A DNA stretch of 64,000 nt, from the NCBI GenBank assembly GCA_036936605.1, contig JAUPFV010000001.1, positions 78,263,910 to 78,327,909 on the forward strand. Reading direction: 5' to 3'. The position numbers and the translations under genes are program-made. The stretch is from Limnanthes douglasii subsp. nivea. Lineage: Eukaryota > Streptophyta > Magnoliopsida > Brassicales > Limnanthaceae. Of the stretch, positions 13,262 to 25,440 are shown in pieces (positions within the stretch are counted from its first letter, which is position 1; each line of letters opens with the position of its first letter). The notes beneath the pieces were generated by a model. It saw only the letters and a list, made by a program, of their open reading frames with translations, did no database searches and was not told the origin of the DNA.

Positions 13262-13730
13262 ATAACAAACCCACGTATAACGATTATAATAATCAATAAA
13301 ATATATATAATAGGCCGAAGCACAATTCGTGGAAACATGGGATGGACCACAAACATGAGAATATATATAACCTAAAGAAGTAACATAACAATAGATATTT
13401 TTATTAAACGAAGCAAAGAATAATTTTTTTTCAATTTACAACTACTACAATCATAGATGTTACAAGTGTTCAACTAACCGAAAATATATGTAAAGACCAA
13501 AATATTTAAACGCGAACCAGATAAATGTCCTAAAATGGGAAGCCAAAGATAAAATTCAAATGACAAATGACTCAAATAAAACAAATAAAACAAAGACAAA
13601 TCTAACACTAGAGGGATCAACATTAATCACTTTGAGTTCCTCCAAATATAGAGTTCTCTAAACCGGCCTATTCCAATCATCCTCTGAGTACGTTGATCAT
13701 GTATAATATAAATAGAATCAGAAAAAAGAC
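13262..13730. other. Noncoding flank between elements C and B
   Basis: AT-rich, with a TATATATAATA run near 13300. This is the left flank of the site into which element B inserted; the DNA continues at 23641. No gene or known repeat recognised. Confidence 0.5.
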
Positions 13731-13735
13731 CCAAT

Positions 13736-14117
13736 TGGTTTGGTTTATTTTGGCTGGGGGTAGTTTAGTAAAGTGTTTTGTGAAGTTTTAAAGTATTAAG
13801 TGTTTGGTGTAGAGGGTAGTGAGATAATTGAGCAGCTTGGTTGTATTAAATGTTTATTATCCTCATTAATGAGATTGATTCGAGTATTTATACTCTTAAT
13901 TTAGGACCCATGGGCTTACGGGTCAAGTTATGAAACCGGGTCAAGTTTAAGGACCCATTCGTCTTTTAAGTAGATTAGTAAATAGCTTAGTCAAAATATT
14001 CCGAACTCATCAGCAAATAGCATGGTCATGTCCGAATTATTTAATGGCATGTCATTGTCTGAATTACCCTTGTCCGGATTATGCAGTGGGCTGTGTCTGA
14101 ATATTCCGAACTCATCA
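13736..14117 (-). repeat. 3' LTR of element B
   Basis: Aligns along its length with 23272-23640. On the minus strand it begins TGATGAGTTCGGAATATT and ends AAACCA. The TATA box reads TATAAATA (13885-13892) and lies beside the conserved U3 box (13904-13925). It is slightly longer than the partner because of an extra TTCCGAACTCATCA-like segment near 14004-14017. Confidence 0.9.
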
Positions 14118-14135
14118 GTAGCCCTTTTTTAGGCC
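14118..14135 (-). other. Polypurine tract of element B
   Basis: On the minus strand GGCCTAAAAAAGGGCTAC lies directly before the 3' LTR start TGATGAG. Position and composition fit the second-strand primer. A has a similar tract ending GGCTAC. Confidence 0.7.
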
Positions 14136-14301
14136 TTGCTAGATATCTTTGGTAACGCTAAAAAATCCACTAAGCCAGTAACAACTTTGTCTGATCAGCC
14201 TGTGTGGTTCGTACTAGGAAGTTTACTTTCAACATTAACGCAGTTTGAAGTCTTTTAGAACTGATTTCTCTTTCCAGAATTCTAAGAGTTTTCTCTTGGA
14301 T

Positions 14302-14576
14302 CGTGGGACACGTGTCAATATCTGGTTCGACCTACCAGCCGTTATTTTTCCTAAACCGATGCACCCACTAAATCTAGAAAGTTACCTAGGCATTTGATCC
14401 TTCACACGTTTGCGCAACCTTTAATCATTGCAAAAATCCTCTTCAACTTCTCCTAGGTAACTGTTGCTTTTTTTTACTGTTATATAAACTCTCTTTCACT
14501 ATTTCATTGTCTTTCACACTCAAAGTTTTTTAGAGAGATTTCCATTCTTACCTTCAACTTGTAATTGAGAGGTTTT
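14302..14576 (+). promoter_or_regulatory. Putative promoter of the antisense extra ORF in element B
   Basis: Contains the palindromic G-box GACACGTGTC (14307-14316) and TATATAAA (14481-14488), about 90 bp upstream of the ORF start. The G-box context and the TATA position recur in A (about 5960-6190, opposite strand). It drives the + strand, against gag-pol. Inferred from motif spacing and conservation; no expression data. Confidence 0.5.
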
Positions 14577-17106
14577 ATGTTGACAGCTAGAAACTCACTA
14601 GTTAAAGGCGTCTGGTTAAACTTATCAGGGTTAGAAAGAGCGAAAAAGGACGAAAGAGAGAATCATATTGTTGTCGGCCTCTCAGTTTCTCCAAGTGAGA
14701 AATCGAGTGAACCGACTCAAGAAGCCGATCAAGGATCATCCTCCACAAAAACTACTCGCTCATACAGCTATTCAAACCAAGCCTTTCACCTCTTCCCTCG
14801 AGCTCTTCTGTTCAAGTGTCCCAACCTTTTGTGCCTAAAGAAAAAGTTGTTTCAAGTATCTAGAAAACCATATCCCTTCATTACTATGGGTTCTGATGCT
14901 GAAAAGTCTCTGGAGAAGATAACATCTCGCCGAACAACCCGCCAAACTAAAAACCAATCTACACCTTCACTGACAAAACCCTCCAGACCGGAGGTGTCCA
15001 AAGCATACCCAAAGGCCAAGCCCTCCAGATCCCAACTTTAATCACATACTAGGCCTTCAGAAGCAACAAATGCTCATCCATCCGGACAACCCCTTGCGCA
15101 AGAAACCGACCCACCCTCTTACAAAGCAGCTGATAAACCTTCCACAGTGATGGAAGATAGTATTGAGGAGGCCCCCTTTGAGACATTGGCCTCATGTCAA
15201 ACGGGGGATGCTGCTTCTGACAAGAAGGGAAAAAGTAAGGTGAAAGTCTGCATGACTCATCCGGACTCACTTCCGGAGTGCTTGGAGGGCAAGGTAGACC
15301 CATGCTTCAAACATGTTAGTGTCAAGTACCTGTTGGCTCTACAAAATATAAACTACATCTACACCCACACTGCTGAGTTGGGCCAAATCCGTACAAAATG
15401 GGGGATTCCAGAGTCAATAAAGGTAATGATACCCATTAATCCGGAGACTCCTAATTGCAAGCTCAACGAGGTGGTAATATTCACCAAAGTACTGAACTAG
15501 GGACTCCGGTTCCCATTGGACCCATAAATTGTCAGGTACTTCCACTTAGTTAAACTTTTCCCTAGCCAGCTAAGCCCCAATGCCTGGTACTCTCTCCTTG
15601 CTTGCATAATGGCATCAAGGTTGTCAAAAATACCTCTTCCGATGGAGCAGTTTGTTGCTATGGCAAGCTTGGGCAAGAATCACCAGATTCCATTTTACCA
15701 TCATAATATGGGGAACAACTTCAAAGTGGTGGATGACTTGCTGAAGTCCGAAAAGAACTAGAGGACACAATTTCTGTTTGTCAGTGGGACATGGGAGAGC
15801 GGCAGGAAAATCAAGGCCAACACCAATCCTAGTATGAAGACTAGCAGGTGGAAAAGTACTGGTGAGTTTTTTTCCTTATCTTTGTTTCTCATGCTTTTTC
15901 CTTTTTAAATTACAAGTGTTCCCATTCTAATTAATTCGTTACTCCTTTTTCAGTGCTGCCGAAGGAGTTCACCGGGCACCTTGAGGAGGGGCAAAAAACA
16001 TGTGCAAAGCTTCACGCATGGGCTGCGGAGCATTGGGGTAATGCCTTCCACAACTGGTTTACCTCGGGCAATCTTGTGAAGTCCCATCTGTGGAACACCG
16101 CAGGCCGGAGAGACCTCACATGGGAAGAGCTACCTACACTTCCTCCTGTTGGTGTAATTCTCAAATGGATAAAGGCCAAAGATGGCAAATTGTTCTTACC
16201 TTCTAGAGCAAAAGATCCCAGTAAGATGAAGAACAAAAAGAAGAAAGCTGCAATAGAGTTGGTTCAAGCAGCCACTTCAATGATTCTGAGAAGGATGATT
16301 TCGCAGGTCCCTACTGTCCCTCCAGCTCTGCCAATATGGTGACCTTCAATGGTAAGTCTTTCTCCGTCTCCGGAGAGCAAGATGCTCTGAGTCATTCTCT
16401 CCTCGGTCACATCCAACCAATACTTGACTTGGAAAGAAAGGTGAAAATTCATACCATTCTTATCAATTCACTCACTTCTGACAAAGAATCTCTATCAACC
16501 AGCCTCCTCAATGCAAATCAAAGTATAGAGGAACTGAAAAAAGAGATAGAGTCATTGAAGAAGGACATGGAAGATTCATCAACCAAGTTGGCCACCTTAG
16601 AGGCTTCCATAACTGAGCTCCAGACTAAATATTATGGGTTGGAAAAAGACCTCACAGCGTTAAAGAAGGACCTAAAGACCAATGATGATGTCATCCAAAC
16701 TCTATCCAATGAGAAGACTAAGTTAGAGTGTACTGTGTCAAATATGGCCAAAGAGAAAGAGGATTTGGTGAAGCAGCAAGAGCAAGCTATTCAGGCAGGT
16801 ATTGATAAATATACCAACAAAGTTATAAATTCCTTAGAGAAAAGAGATGATGAAGTCAAGTCTGACATGGTGCTACTCTTCCATGAGACTTTTTCGAAGA
16901 GGACCCTTGGTCCCTTATGGAAATATGTTGAATATGAAGACATCCAATTTTACACTATGGCCGATGGAGACAAGCACAATTATGCCAGTGGAATAGATTC
17001 CACTACTGATGATGAAGAGGGAACTAGAGAGATTTCGAGTGCCGAACTCAAAAGTCCCAAGAAAGGTGGTGGTGGTGAAGGAACATCCGAAGGGAACAAG
17101 CCCTAA
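14577..17106 (+). pseudogene. Antisense extra ORF of element B (PF04195-like domain, intron, coiled coil)
   Basis: Start at 14577 (MLTARNSLVKGVWLNLS), matching the starts in A and D. One frame continues through nonsense codons at 15039, 15498 (a TGG to TAG change in NWGLRFP), about 15525 and about 15760. The domain at about 15325-15730 carries KYLLALQ, SQLSPNAWYSL and PFYHHNMGNN. A 92-bp intron (15862-15953) separates it from VLPKEFTGHLEE, WGNAFHNWF and SHLWNTAGRRDLTWEE. After a deletion and frameshift near 16290-16340 the C-terminal half is open (16336-17106): about 140 residues of heptad coiled coil, then KRTLGPLWKYVE and an acidic/Gly-rich tail ending EGNKP. No catalytic motif is recognised; function unknown. 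Confidence 0.75.
15862..15953 (+). other. Predicted spliceosomal intron in antisense ORF B
   Basis: Begins GTGAGTTTTTTTCC and ends CTCCTTTTTCAG. Removal joins ...RWKST to VLPKEF in phase 1. 92 bp, with a T-rich interior typical of plant introns. Position shared with A, D and F. Confidence 0.8.
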
Positions 17107-17640
17107 GGTTTAATCATATTTTTTGTCTTTTTTTTGAATAGTTAAAGTCCTTGGATGACCAAGGCATGTTTTGTTTTCTTGTTCGGTTAAAGTCCGAATA
17201 GGTTTAATTTATCAATCCTTCTTTTATTTAATACTTTCTTTCCTTTATATTTTAATGGCTAATGTTTAAATAGCCCCTCGTATTTCAGAAGTATTTTAGT
17301 GAGAGTGTTTAATATCTCTGATGACATGTATTAAATAGTTATCACTTAATCAGGTTTATACGATCTACTGAAGATCCAAAGTGTTGAACCAGTGATTTGT
17401 ACTCGAATTGAATTGTAGTAAAACCACTCCGAATGTTTTAAGAAGGCATCACATATTATTGAATAAAAAATCGGACACCTCATTAAAACCTCCCCGCGCC
17501 ACCAGGGTAGGAAAGAGTATGCCCCATAATATTTACATTGATATCTAACAAGTAAATATTTACACACAAATTTTATTCTAAATATAACCTGAGATGTTCA
17601 ATATTCAACGGGTGCTTCAAAACTCTTCCTTTTTTGTCCT
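17107..17640 (-). other. Spacer between antisense ORF and pol in element B, with conserved box
   Basis: No gene. Minus-strand block at about 17467-17530 (GGGGCATACTCTTTCCTACC, GGCGCGGGGAGGTTTTAATG, AGGTGTCCGA) is shared with A, C and D. Both the + antisense ORF and the - pol end here, so it would hold two converging transcript ends. Confidence 0.6.
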
Positions 17641-20600
17641 GAAGCCTATATATCTCAGGCTTAATTTTTTCAGAGACCTCATAGGGGCCTTCCTAGTTCG
17701 GAGCCAGCTTACTGAACTGCTTCTCCTTGGTATGTAAGAAAGATTTTCTTAACACTTTATCTTCTGGTTGAAAATCTCTTCTTTTGACCTTGGAAGCAAA
17801 TATGCTCCTCATTAAGCCTTGGTAGTGAGGTGCTCTTAAGTGAGCTTTAACCTTTCTTTCTTCTATTAAGTCCAACTAATTCCTAATTGCTATCTCATTA
17901 GCTTGTTCGGAATAGTTATGGACCTTGTATGATGGTAGGGTAGCTTCTATAGGGGTAATGGCATCCATCCCATACACTAAAGCAAAAGAAGACTCTTGTG
18001 TAGCAGCCCGAGGAGTAGTTCGGTATGCCCACAACACTTCTTGCAGATAGCTTGGCCACTTCCCTGCAGCTCTTTCTAGATTCTTTTTTAATCCGGACAA
18101 AATAGTCCTATTGGCAACTTCAACCTGGCCATTTGCTTATGGATGGAAATGAGAAGAAAAACAATGCTGAATGCCTCTAGAAGCACAAAAATTCTCCATA
18201 TCTTTGTTATCAAACTGTGGTCCATTTTCTGTGGTAATCTTTTGAGGAATCCCAAATCTGCAACATATATTGGATATGATAAATTTAATAACAGCCTTCG
18301 AAGTGGTTCCTGCCAAATGAGCTGCCTCTATCCATTTTGAGAAGTAATAAATAGAAACTATAATAGTTTTGCACCCTCCGGACGCTATTGGCAGAGGCCT
18401 AACTAAATCCAATCCCCAACGAGCAAATGGTACTGGCTCAGAAATAGACTCCATGGGTACTGCTGGCACATGAATTTCATTGCCATACCTTTGAAATGGA
18501 TCACACTTCTTTACAATTTCTTTAGCATCTGTCATTATGGATAACCAATAGTACCCAACTAACAATACCCTCCGGGTTAGTGCCCTGTACCCACAATGTG
18601 CTAATTCTTCTCCATCATGTAGTTCGGATAAAACGACTTGAGATTCTGCAACCCCCAAACAAAGCACAAGAGGTCTACTAAAAGATTTTTTATAGATAAC
18701 TTCCCTTACGATAAAAAAAACCATGAGCCCTGTATTTAATTTTTCTTACCATAGCTTTATCCGGAGGAAAAAACCCCATCAGAAATATATTAAAGAAGAG
18801 AAAATCTTCAATCTTTAAGTTGAATCACTTGTATGCTCAAGATTTCTTCCTCTTCCTTGTTTTGACTTGGTTGTATGGATGGGCATTCTTGTATGTGAAT
18901 CCAAGGGTAAGACTCAGAATATGCTATGGTTGCCAAAGAATCTGCCAGTGTATTTTCTGACCTAGGAATATACTCATAACAAAAACTTTTGAAGTTGGCT
19001 GCCACCTCTTTCAGGATGAGTAAGTATTTGATCAGTTTCTCTTTCATAGCCTCAGACTAACCTTGAGCGTGATGGATAAGAAGCTGGGAGTCACTCATCA
19101 ACCTAACTCTCTTAGCCCCACACATGAAAGCCAATTTAAGATCAGCTATAACTGCTTCATATTCGGACTCATTGTTAGAGGCCCTGAATCCAAAGTATAT
19201 AGCCTGGTACATCTTATTACCATACAGACAGGTTAGGAAAATTCCAGCTCCACAACCCATTGTGTTGGAACTACCATCAGTTTGGACCACCCATTTTTTC
19301 TTGGTTTTTTCTTCTTAAGTTTGTTTAGAGCTCCTGTCCAAATGGAACTCTACCAGGAAATCAGCAATTGATGAGCTTTGATAGCAGTTCGTGGGGCAAA
19401 ATCAATGTCATAATCACCCAAATCTACTGACCACTTGGTCATCCTGCTTGATATGTCTGCCGTCTGAAGAACATTTTTTAACGGAACAGATGTCCGGAAA
19501 ATGGTGGAATGAGACTGAAAATACGACCTCATCTTTCTTGCTGCAATCACCAAGGCTAGTGCCAACCTCTCAAGCTTTAGGTACCTTTTCTCAGCATCCA
19601 TTAAGCTTTTGCTGATGTAGTACACCAGACGAGGGTAATTTTCCACTTCTCTTACTAATACTACACTTATAGCACACTTTGACACATCCACGTATATATA
19701 AAGTGTTTCTCCTTGAATGGGCTTAAAAAGAGTCTTTGATGAGGATAAATGTTTCTTTATTTCAAAAAAATATTAGCTACACTGCGGAGACCAACTAAAA
19801 TCCTTAGAATTCTTCAAGGTTTCGAAAAATAGAGCACACTTGTCCGAAGACCTTGAAATAAAAAGATTCAAGGCTGCAATCCTCCCAGTGAGTCTCTGGA
19901 CTTCTTTAACATTTCGAGGAGGATCCATTTCTAATAGGGAATTAAGCTGATCCAGATCGGGCTGTATCCCTTTCTCACTTATCACATAACCCAAAAACTT
20001 TCCGGATCGAACCCCAAAGACATATTTTTATGGATTCAATTTCAAATTCACAGCTGTCGGATTAGGAAATATTTCTTAAAAGTCAACTATTTGTAAATCT
20101 TCCTCTAAGCTTTTAACCATCGTGTCATCTATGTACACTTCTATATTTCTGCCAATCTGACTTGCGAATGCTTTGTTTACTAACCTCTGATAAGTAGCCC
20201 TAACATTTTTAACCTAAAAGGCATCACCCTGTAGCAATGGAGACCTATGCTATAAAGGTAGTATGATCTTGGTCATTCGGATCCACCTGTATCTGGTTGT
20301 ACCCAGAGAAAGCATCCATGAAGGACAACAACTTGTTTCCAGATGTTGAGTCCACCAATTGATCTATCCGGGGGACTTGATAAAGATCTTTTGGGAAAGC
20401 TCTGTTTAGGTCAGTAAAGTCAATACACATAGGCCACTTCCCATTATTTTTCTTGACCAACACTGGATTGGCAGTCCATAAAGGATACTGGGACTCCTTT
20501 ATATGTCCTATCTTGGTAGGCCGATCAACCTCTGGAACTATCACATCAGCTTTTTCCTTGGAAAAAATTTTCATTTTCGGTACAACAAGAGGAATATCAC

Positions 20601-23220
20601 TCTGGATCGATAACTTATGTGAGATAACGCTTGCGAGCACTGCTGTTACATCACCATTGCACCAAGAAAACAAATGCTGATCGTTTAGTAAAAAGGATAA
20701 CAACTTCTTTTTCAATTCCGGCACCATCTTGGAACCAATCTTGATACTTCTACCCTCTACAAGGGAGTGGGTTTCAATCTCTTCAACTGGCATTAAAATA
20801 CTAGGAGCCTCTCTGGGGTCATCAATCTCATCCTCTTCCTCAGAAGGCTCCAGTAACTGCTAATCTTCATTAATCCAAACTGCTCCCAAAGTTTTAGGAG
20901 CAAGTGCAGTTGCATAGCACTCCCTTGATATCTTCTGACTACTTCGGACAACACCCACTTGCCTTTGAACTGTATACTTCAAACACTGGTGGACTATTGA
21001 GGCCACAACATACATTCTAGAGAGCCATGACCTCCCAAAGATTTCATTGTAGCATGTGGGGAAATCTACCAGAACAAATAACACCCTGACCAACTTTTTA
21101 AAAGGCCCCTTGCCCAACAGCACCTCTTCCTCAAACTCCCCGATTACATCCGTAGAGCTCCATGTGAAGACCACAATGGTTCTGTTGGACCGTTGAATAA
21201 CGGTTGGATTCTTCATCTGCTTGTAGGAGCTCGAGAAGAGGATGTTTTCCGAACTGCCTGTGTTTATCAAAATTCGTCGGATATCATTACCCCCAATAGA
21301 TGCCCATATCACCACATTATCTTCATGAGGCCCAATAATATTTCTCAAATCATCCCCATCAAAAACTATAAATGGAAAAGGGGTTTGGCACTGATGAGAA
21401 GACATCCCCCCTTCCAACTGAGTAGCCAGACTATGTACATGCCTCTTTCTTGATGAAGACATGGGCGTTGTCATGGTATCTCTTCCAAAGATGGGGAGTA
21501 ATTCGAAGAAACTGATCAATCCAGACACTGTCTTGGTCTGCTCTATTGTGACCCCCACTTTATTCTTAGTTGGATCAGGATCCAGATATTCAGAATCAAC
21601 ATCAAATCTTTCAAGGATCGTCATTGCCCCTTCTTGAGCAGATGTTCCCAGATTGTTTGTAGGGCCTGTCCGAGGGGCATTATCAGGCTTGTTTCCACTT
21701 CTTCTTTTGACATAAGCTCCCAGATTTCCTCTTTCAATAAGATTATGCACTTCTTGTCTCAAGGTTATGCAGTCTTGATTATTGTGGCCTATATCATTAT
21801 GATATTTTCAAAAACAAGTATTTCGACTTTCTCTAGGAGACTGCAGTGCTGATGGTTTCCGGAAATAGACCTCCTCATTGGTCTTGTCATATATTATGGC
21901 CACGTTCTCTTTCAACTCCGCAAACCACTCCGGTTGAACCCAAGGGCCTCTTTTACTTCTTGACTGTTGGCTCTGGAACTGATTCTGGTTGGACTGAGTT
22001 TGTTTAGCCCTGTTGGACCCTGTCCGGTTTCCTTAGCCTTATATCTGAACTGATTCCGAGCTGTTGTGGTGGACCTCACTTGTTGGTGCACCCTGGTTTT
22101 CTTGGTTTCATCCATATTAATTTGTTTTTCCACATGATTCACTAAGCCACCCCAAGTCCTGGCTTTCTTCCTGGTCACCGAATCAGCCAGGTTCCCAGGG
22201 TTCAATCTTTATCTTAGAGAAGAAATTTCCACCTATTCGAAGCAATCTGCTAATCCGTTCGTTGTATTTACGAAGTGACTTATGTATTCCTTTAAGGACT
22301 CGTTCGGTTCTTGGGCACAATGGATAATGGTATCTCCATTTCCCTTCACCTCCGTACTCCCCACAAATTGCCTTCAGAAGGCGATCCAGAATGCATCAAA
22401 GTTTCTGATACACTCATGAGGTAAGCTGTTGTGCCACTTAAGAGCACTTCCCGTAAAAGATTGGAAGAAGGCTCTGCACAAAAGTTTGTCATCATCATCA
22501 AAATTCATTATAAAGTTCTTGAACTGTTCCAGATGGTTGTCCAGATCCTTACATCATACTTCTCCATTTTGGAGTGATCAAACCTTTTGGGTAGGTTTCC
22601 AGACATTATTATGGCAGAAAAAGGTGACTGTCTCTAATTCCTGTTACGACTGAAGACTGTGTCTTCATTAGGCGTTGCGAAAATACCTGGTTCGGTCTGA
22701 AAAACAAAAGGATCGATCAGCAACTGATCAGCATGCTTGTGGTTGTGAGATGACCCTTTTCCCAGATGCCTTCTAAGCCTCCCATGCATATCTCTATTTC
22801 TTGAATATTTTTTAATTAGTTTCATTTTCTTTCTGGACCTTCCTTCATCACTGCTTGATGACAAAGACTCCTCAAGCCCAGCCTCGTTCCAAGAGCTGCT
22901 GGAGGACTCAAAATCTGAACATGCAACCGGCTTAGACCGATTAGTCTTTTTACAACTAACATGGGTCTTTTTTTGAACTCAGATGAGTCTTTACTGATGG
23001 ATCATTCTCCCTAGGGTTTTCAGTATGATGAATAGCTCACGCCCCTGATTTCTCTCTTATACTCTTTTCTGTTTGTTTTATGGCCCTCAACGCCTCTATT
23101 TCCGCTCTCAACTTGTCTCGCTCTTCGATGATGTATTCCTTCTTTTCCTCATATGTTTCTACCACAGGTGGTAGAGTTCCCTGTTCGTTCGGATCAATCC
23201 AAACTGGTTTTTTCTACTCG
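17641..23220 (-). pseudogene. Element B gag-pol remnant
   Basis: On the minus strand: gag N-terminus with a coiled stretch (ERDKLRAEIEALRA, about 23110) and a Ser-rich segment; gag core about 22640-22200; a CCHC-like knuckle near 21800 with its first part disrupted (KYHNDIGHNNQDC). Next is protease at about 21290, with the catalytic triplet altered to NTGSS (Asp to Asn). RT 20793-20245 and onward has MCIDFTDLNRAFPKD, MDAFSGYNQIQVDP and YIDDTMV. First RNase H 19691-19350; second RNase H 19290-18810 (VQTDGSS, SDSQLLIHH); integrase 18724-17693. In integrase the second acidic block reads ENGPQFDN, so Asp is replaced by Glu. Numerous stops. Dead. Confidence 0.85.
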
Positions 23221-23250
23221 TTTTGAATACAAGATTCAGGCACCCTCGTG

Positions 23251-23268
23251 CTCCCACTGTGGTCGCCA
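23251..23268 (-). other. Primer-binding site of element B (tRNA-Arg type)
   Basis: Minus-strand TGGCGACCACAGTGGGAG starts three bases after the 5' LTR end. It is the exact complement of a plant tRNA-Arg(UCG) 3' end as I remember that tRNA (…CTCCCACTGTGGTCG plus CCA). F has the same 18 bases and D a decayed version. The tRNA identity should be confirmed by alignment. Confidence 0.7.
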
Positions 23269-23271
23269 ATT

Positions 23272-23640
23272 TGGTTTGGTTTATTTTGGGCTGGGGGTAG
23301 TTTAGTAAAGTTTTTTGTGAATTTTTTAAGTATTAAGTGTTTGGCGTAGAGAGTAGTGAGATAATTGAACATCCTGGTTGTATTAAATGTTCATTACCCT
23401 CATTAATGAGAGTGGTTGCGGTATTTATACTCTTAATTAAGGACCCATGGGCTTACGAGTCAAGTTATGAAACCAGGTCAAGTTTAATGACCCATTAGTC
23501 TTTTAAGTAGATTAGCAAATAGTTTAGTCAAAAGGTGTTTTATTTTTATCCTGTCCGGATTATTTAGTGGCATGTTATTGTCCGAATTACCCATGTCCTG
23601 ATTATGCAGTGGGTTGTGTCTAAATATTCCGAACTCATCA
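23272..23640 (-). repeat. 5' LTR of element B
   Basis: Partner of 13736-14117. Minus strand from TGATGAGTTCGG to AAACCA. TATA box TATAAATA at 23422-23429 and U3 box at 23441-23464. Its outer end (from 23586) was copied into the tandem duplication that follows. Confidence 0.9.
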
Positions 23641-24830
23641 CCAATGAACAGCTTTACGCAATTGACTGACCAAAACAAGATTTAAGACAAGTTTGAGAAC
23701 GTTATAAACATTACTGAGATATGTATGAGGGGTATAAATAGATCCAACACCCTCTTACTCATATTGATGTAACACTGCCATACAAAACATATAGGTGGAA
23801 TAAGAGACAAGCATATAAAGTATAACATGTAAGAATACATCTGAGGAGACACACAAGAATCCAAAATAGACAATGATGAAGGATCACCGAAAGTAAAAGA
23901 TGATAACAGACTTGAATGAGGGATTGATATAAACATAATAGTAAGATTGTAAAAAAATATTCTCTCTAAATGATTTAAAATTATGGGGGAGGGGGGTTAA
24001 TGTTATGAGTGGCATGGTGCTACCAATATTTTTCAATTATACAACAATAATAAATTGTACGAAGATGAAATGGCTGAGGATAACGTCTATATTGTTGAAA
24101 CGATTATTGTTGAATGGGTAGTTGCTGAAAGGATGTTGTTTTGCTTTCAGCATTGACCAATAATACGTCCAAAATTTTCTCTCTTTACAAAAAGCACACT
24201 CATCAAAGATTACCCCTGTCCGGATTATGTAGTGGGTTATGTCTGAATATTCCGAACTCATCACCAATGACCAGATTTACGCAATTGACTGACCAAAACA
24301 AGATTTAAGACAAGTTTGAGAACGTTATAAACATTATTGAGATATGTATGAGGGGTATAAATAAATCCAACACCCTCTTACTCATATTAATGTAACACTG
24401 CCATACAAAACATATAGGTGGAATAAGAGACAAGCATATAAAGTATAACATGTAAGAATACATCTCATGAGACACACAAGAATCCAAAATAGACAATGAT
24501 GAAGGATCACCTAAAGTAGAAGATGATAACAGACTTGAATGAGGGATTGATATAAACATAATAGTAAGATTGTAAAAAAATATTCTCTCTAAATGATTTA
24601 AAATTATGGGGGAGGGGGGTTAATGTTATGAGTGGCATGGTGCTACCAATATTTTCAATTATACAACAATAATAAATTGTACGAGGATGAAATGACTGAG
24701 GATAACGTCCATATTGTTGAAACGGTTATTGTTTAATGGGTAGTTGCTGAAAGGATGTTGTTTTGCTTTCAACATTGACCAATAATACGTCCAAAATTTT
24801 CTCTCTTTACAAAAAGCACACTCATCAAAG
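23586..24830. repeat. Two-copy tandem duplication, period about 623 bp, including the tip of an LTR
   Basis: Copy 1 is 23586-24208 and copy 2 is 24209-24830, very similar with scattered differences. Each begins in the last 55 bp of element B's LTR (ATTACCC…GAACTCATCA), runs through the CCAAT target site and into flanking DNA, and ends AAAGATTACC. The join has ATTACC microhomology. The open frames at 23682-23936 and 24305-24559 are the two copies of one chance reading frame. G-rich runs GGGGGAGGGGGG occur once per copy (about 23984 and 24607). Confidence 0.88.
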
Positions 24831-25440
24831 ATTACCATTGATGCTTGATTAGGTTGATTTGGAACAAGGGGTCATTGTGTACAATAAACACAACATGAAC
24901 ATTAGTCACTTTTGATCTTTTGCCTACCTGATATTGGTTTCGAGTATCCTTTGTAATAAGCTCATGAACTACTGCATCAAAAGTAGGAAATGAGATCATT
25001 GAAAATTTGTTCCATACAATCTTTCAAAGTCGGAATGTGGAGTCATAAAAAATTGCACCAATCTTTGCTCATCCCTCCCAACAACATAAGGTCTAAACAC
25101 CTTCAAACTACATATTCCTTAAGAGTTAATTGATTCCACAAATCTAACGTATAAGCATAAAAATAAGAAATACTTATATCATCATGTTGTAAAGCACGTT
25201 ATCATAATCTAACTTTTGGCAAGTTGAACTAAGTATACAATTTTTTCAAACGATCACAAACCTCTTTTGTGGTTTCAAACTTAATCGACTGAATAATCCA
25301 AGTGATAACCTTAGCGTTATCAGTTTTCCACGCATTAATATTTATTTTATTAGTAGGTGGAAGTTTTGTACCTAAATCATATATCCACGTATGTTTGCCA
25401 CGAAAAAGTTCTTCATGACATAGTTCCAACAGGTAAAGTT
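24831..25440 (-). pseudogene. Ty1/copia-type gag remnant
   Basis: The minus-strand frame 25429-25229 (LFRGKHTWIYDLGTKLPPTN, INAWKTDNAKVITWIIQSI, TTKEVCDRLKKLYT) resembles the N-terminal part of copia gag (UBN2-type: a short capsid start, WxxxxAxVxSWLxxSM, then ExWDxLxxxY). Continuing leftward, broken frames have typical gag content, and a weak Cys-rich knuckle (CAFCKERKFWTYYW) lies at about 24200, inside the first duplicated copy. No pol was found. Family assignment is moderate. Confidence 0.5.

Larger units (their letters stand above)
13736..23640 (-). mobile_element. Element B: complete Tat-lineage Ty3/gypsy retrotransposon with target duplications
   Basis: Both LTRs are present (13736-14117 and 23272-23640), flanked by a perfect 5-bp duplication CCAAT at 13731-13735 and 23641-23645. 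On the minus strand: 5' LTR, primer site, gag, protease, RT, RNase H, second RNase H, integrase, spacer, antisense extra ORF (+), polypurine tract, 3' LTR. Length 9,905 bp. Visible LTR differences plus many stops indicate an old insertion. This is the reference layout for the family in this window. Confidence 0.92.

Noticed and set aside
23251..23268. tRNA-Arg gene fragment
   Set aside because: Only the 18-base complement of a tRNA 3' end is present, beside an LTR; this is a primer-binding site.
23982..24000. G-rich run as a polypurine tract of another element
   Set aside because: It is followed by TGTTATGAG, but no matching LTR or primer site was found, and it recurs only through the local duplication.
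23682..24559. Two near-identical 84-codon minus frames suggesting a small membrane protein family
   Set aside because: They are the two copies of one tandem duplication; codon use and context are noncoding.
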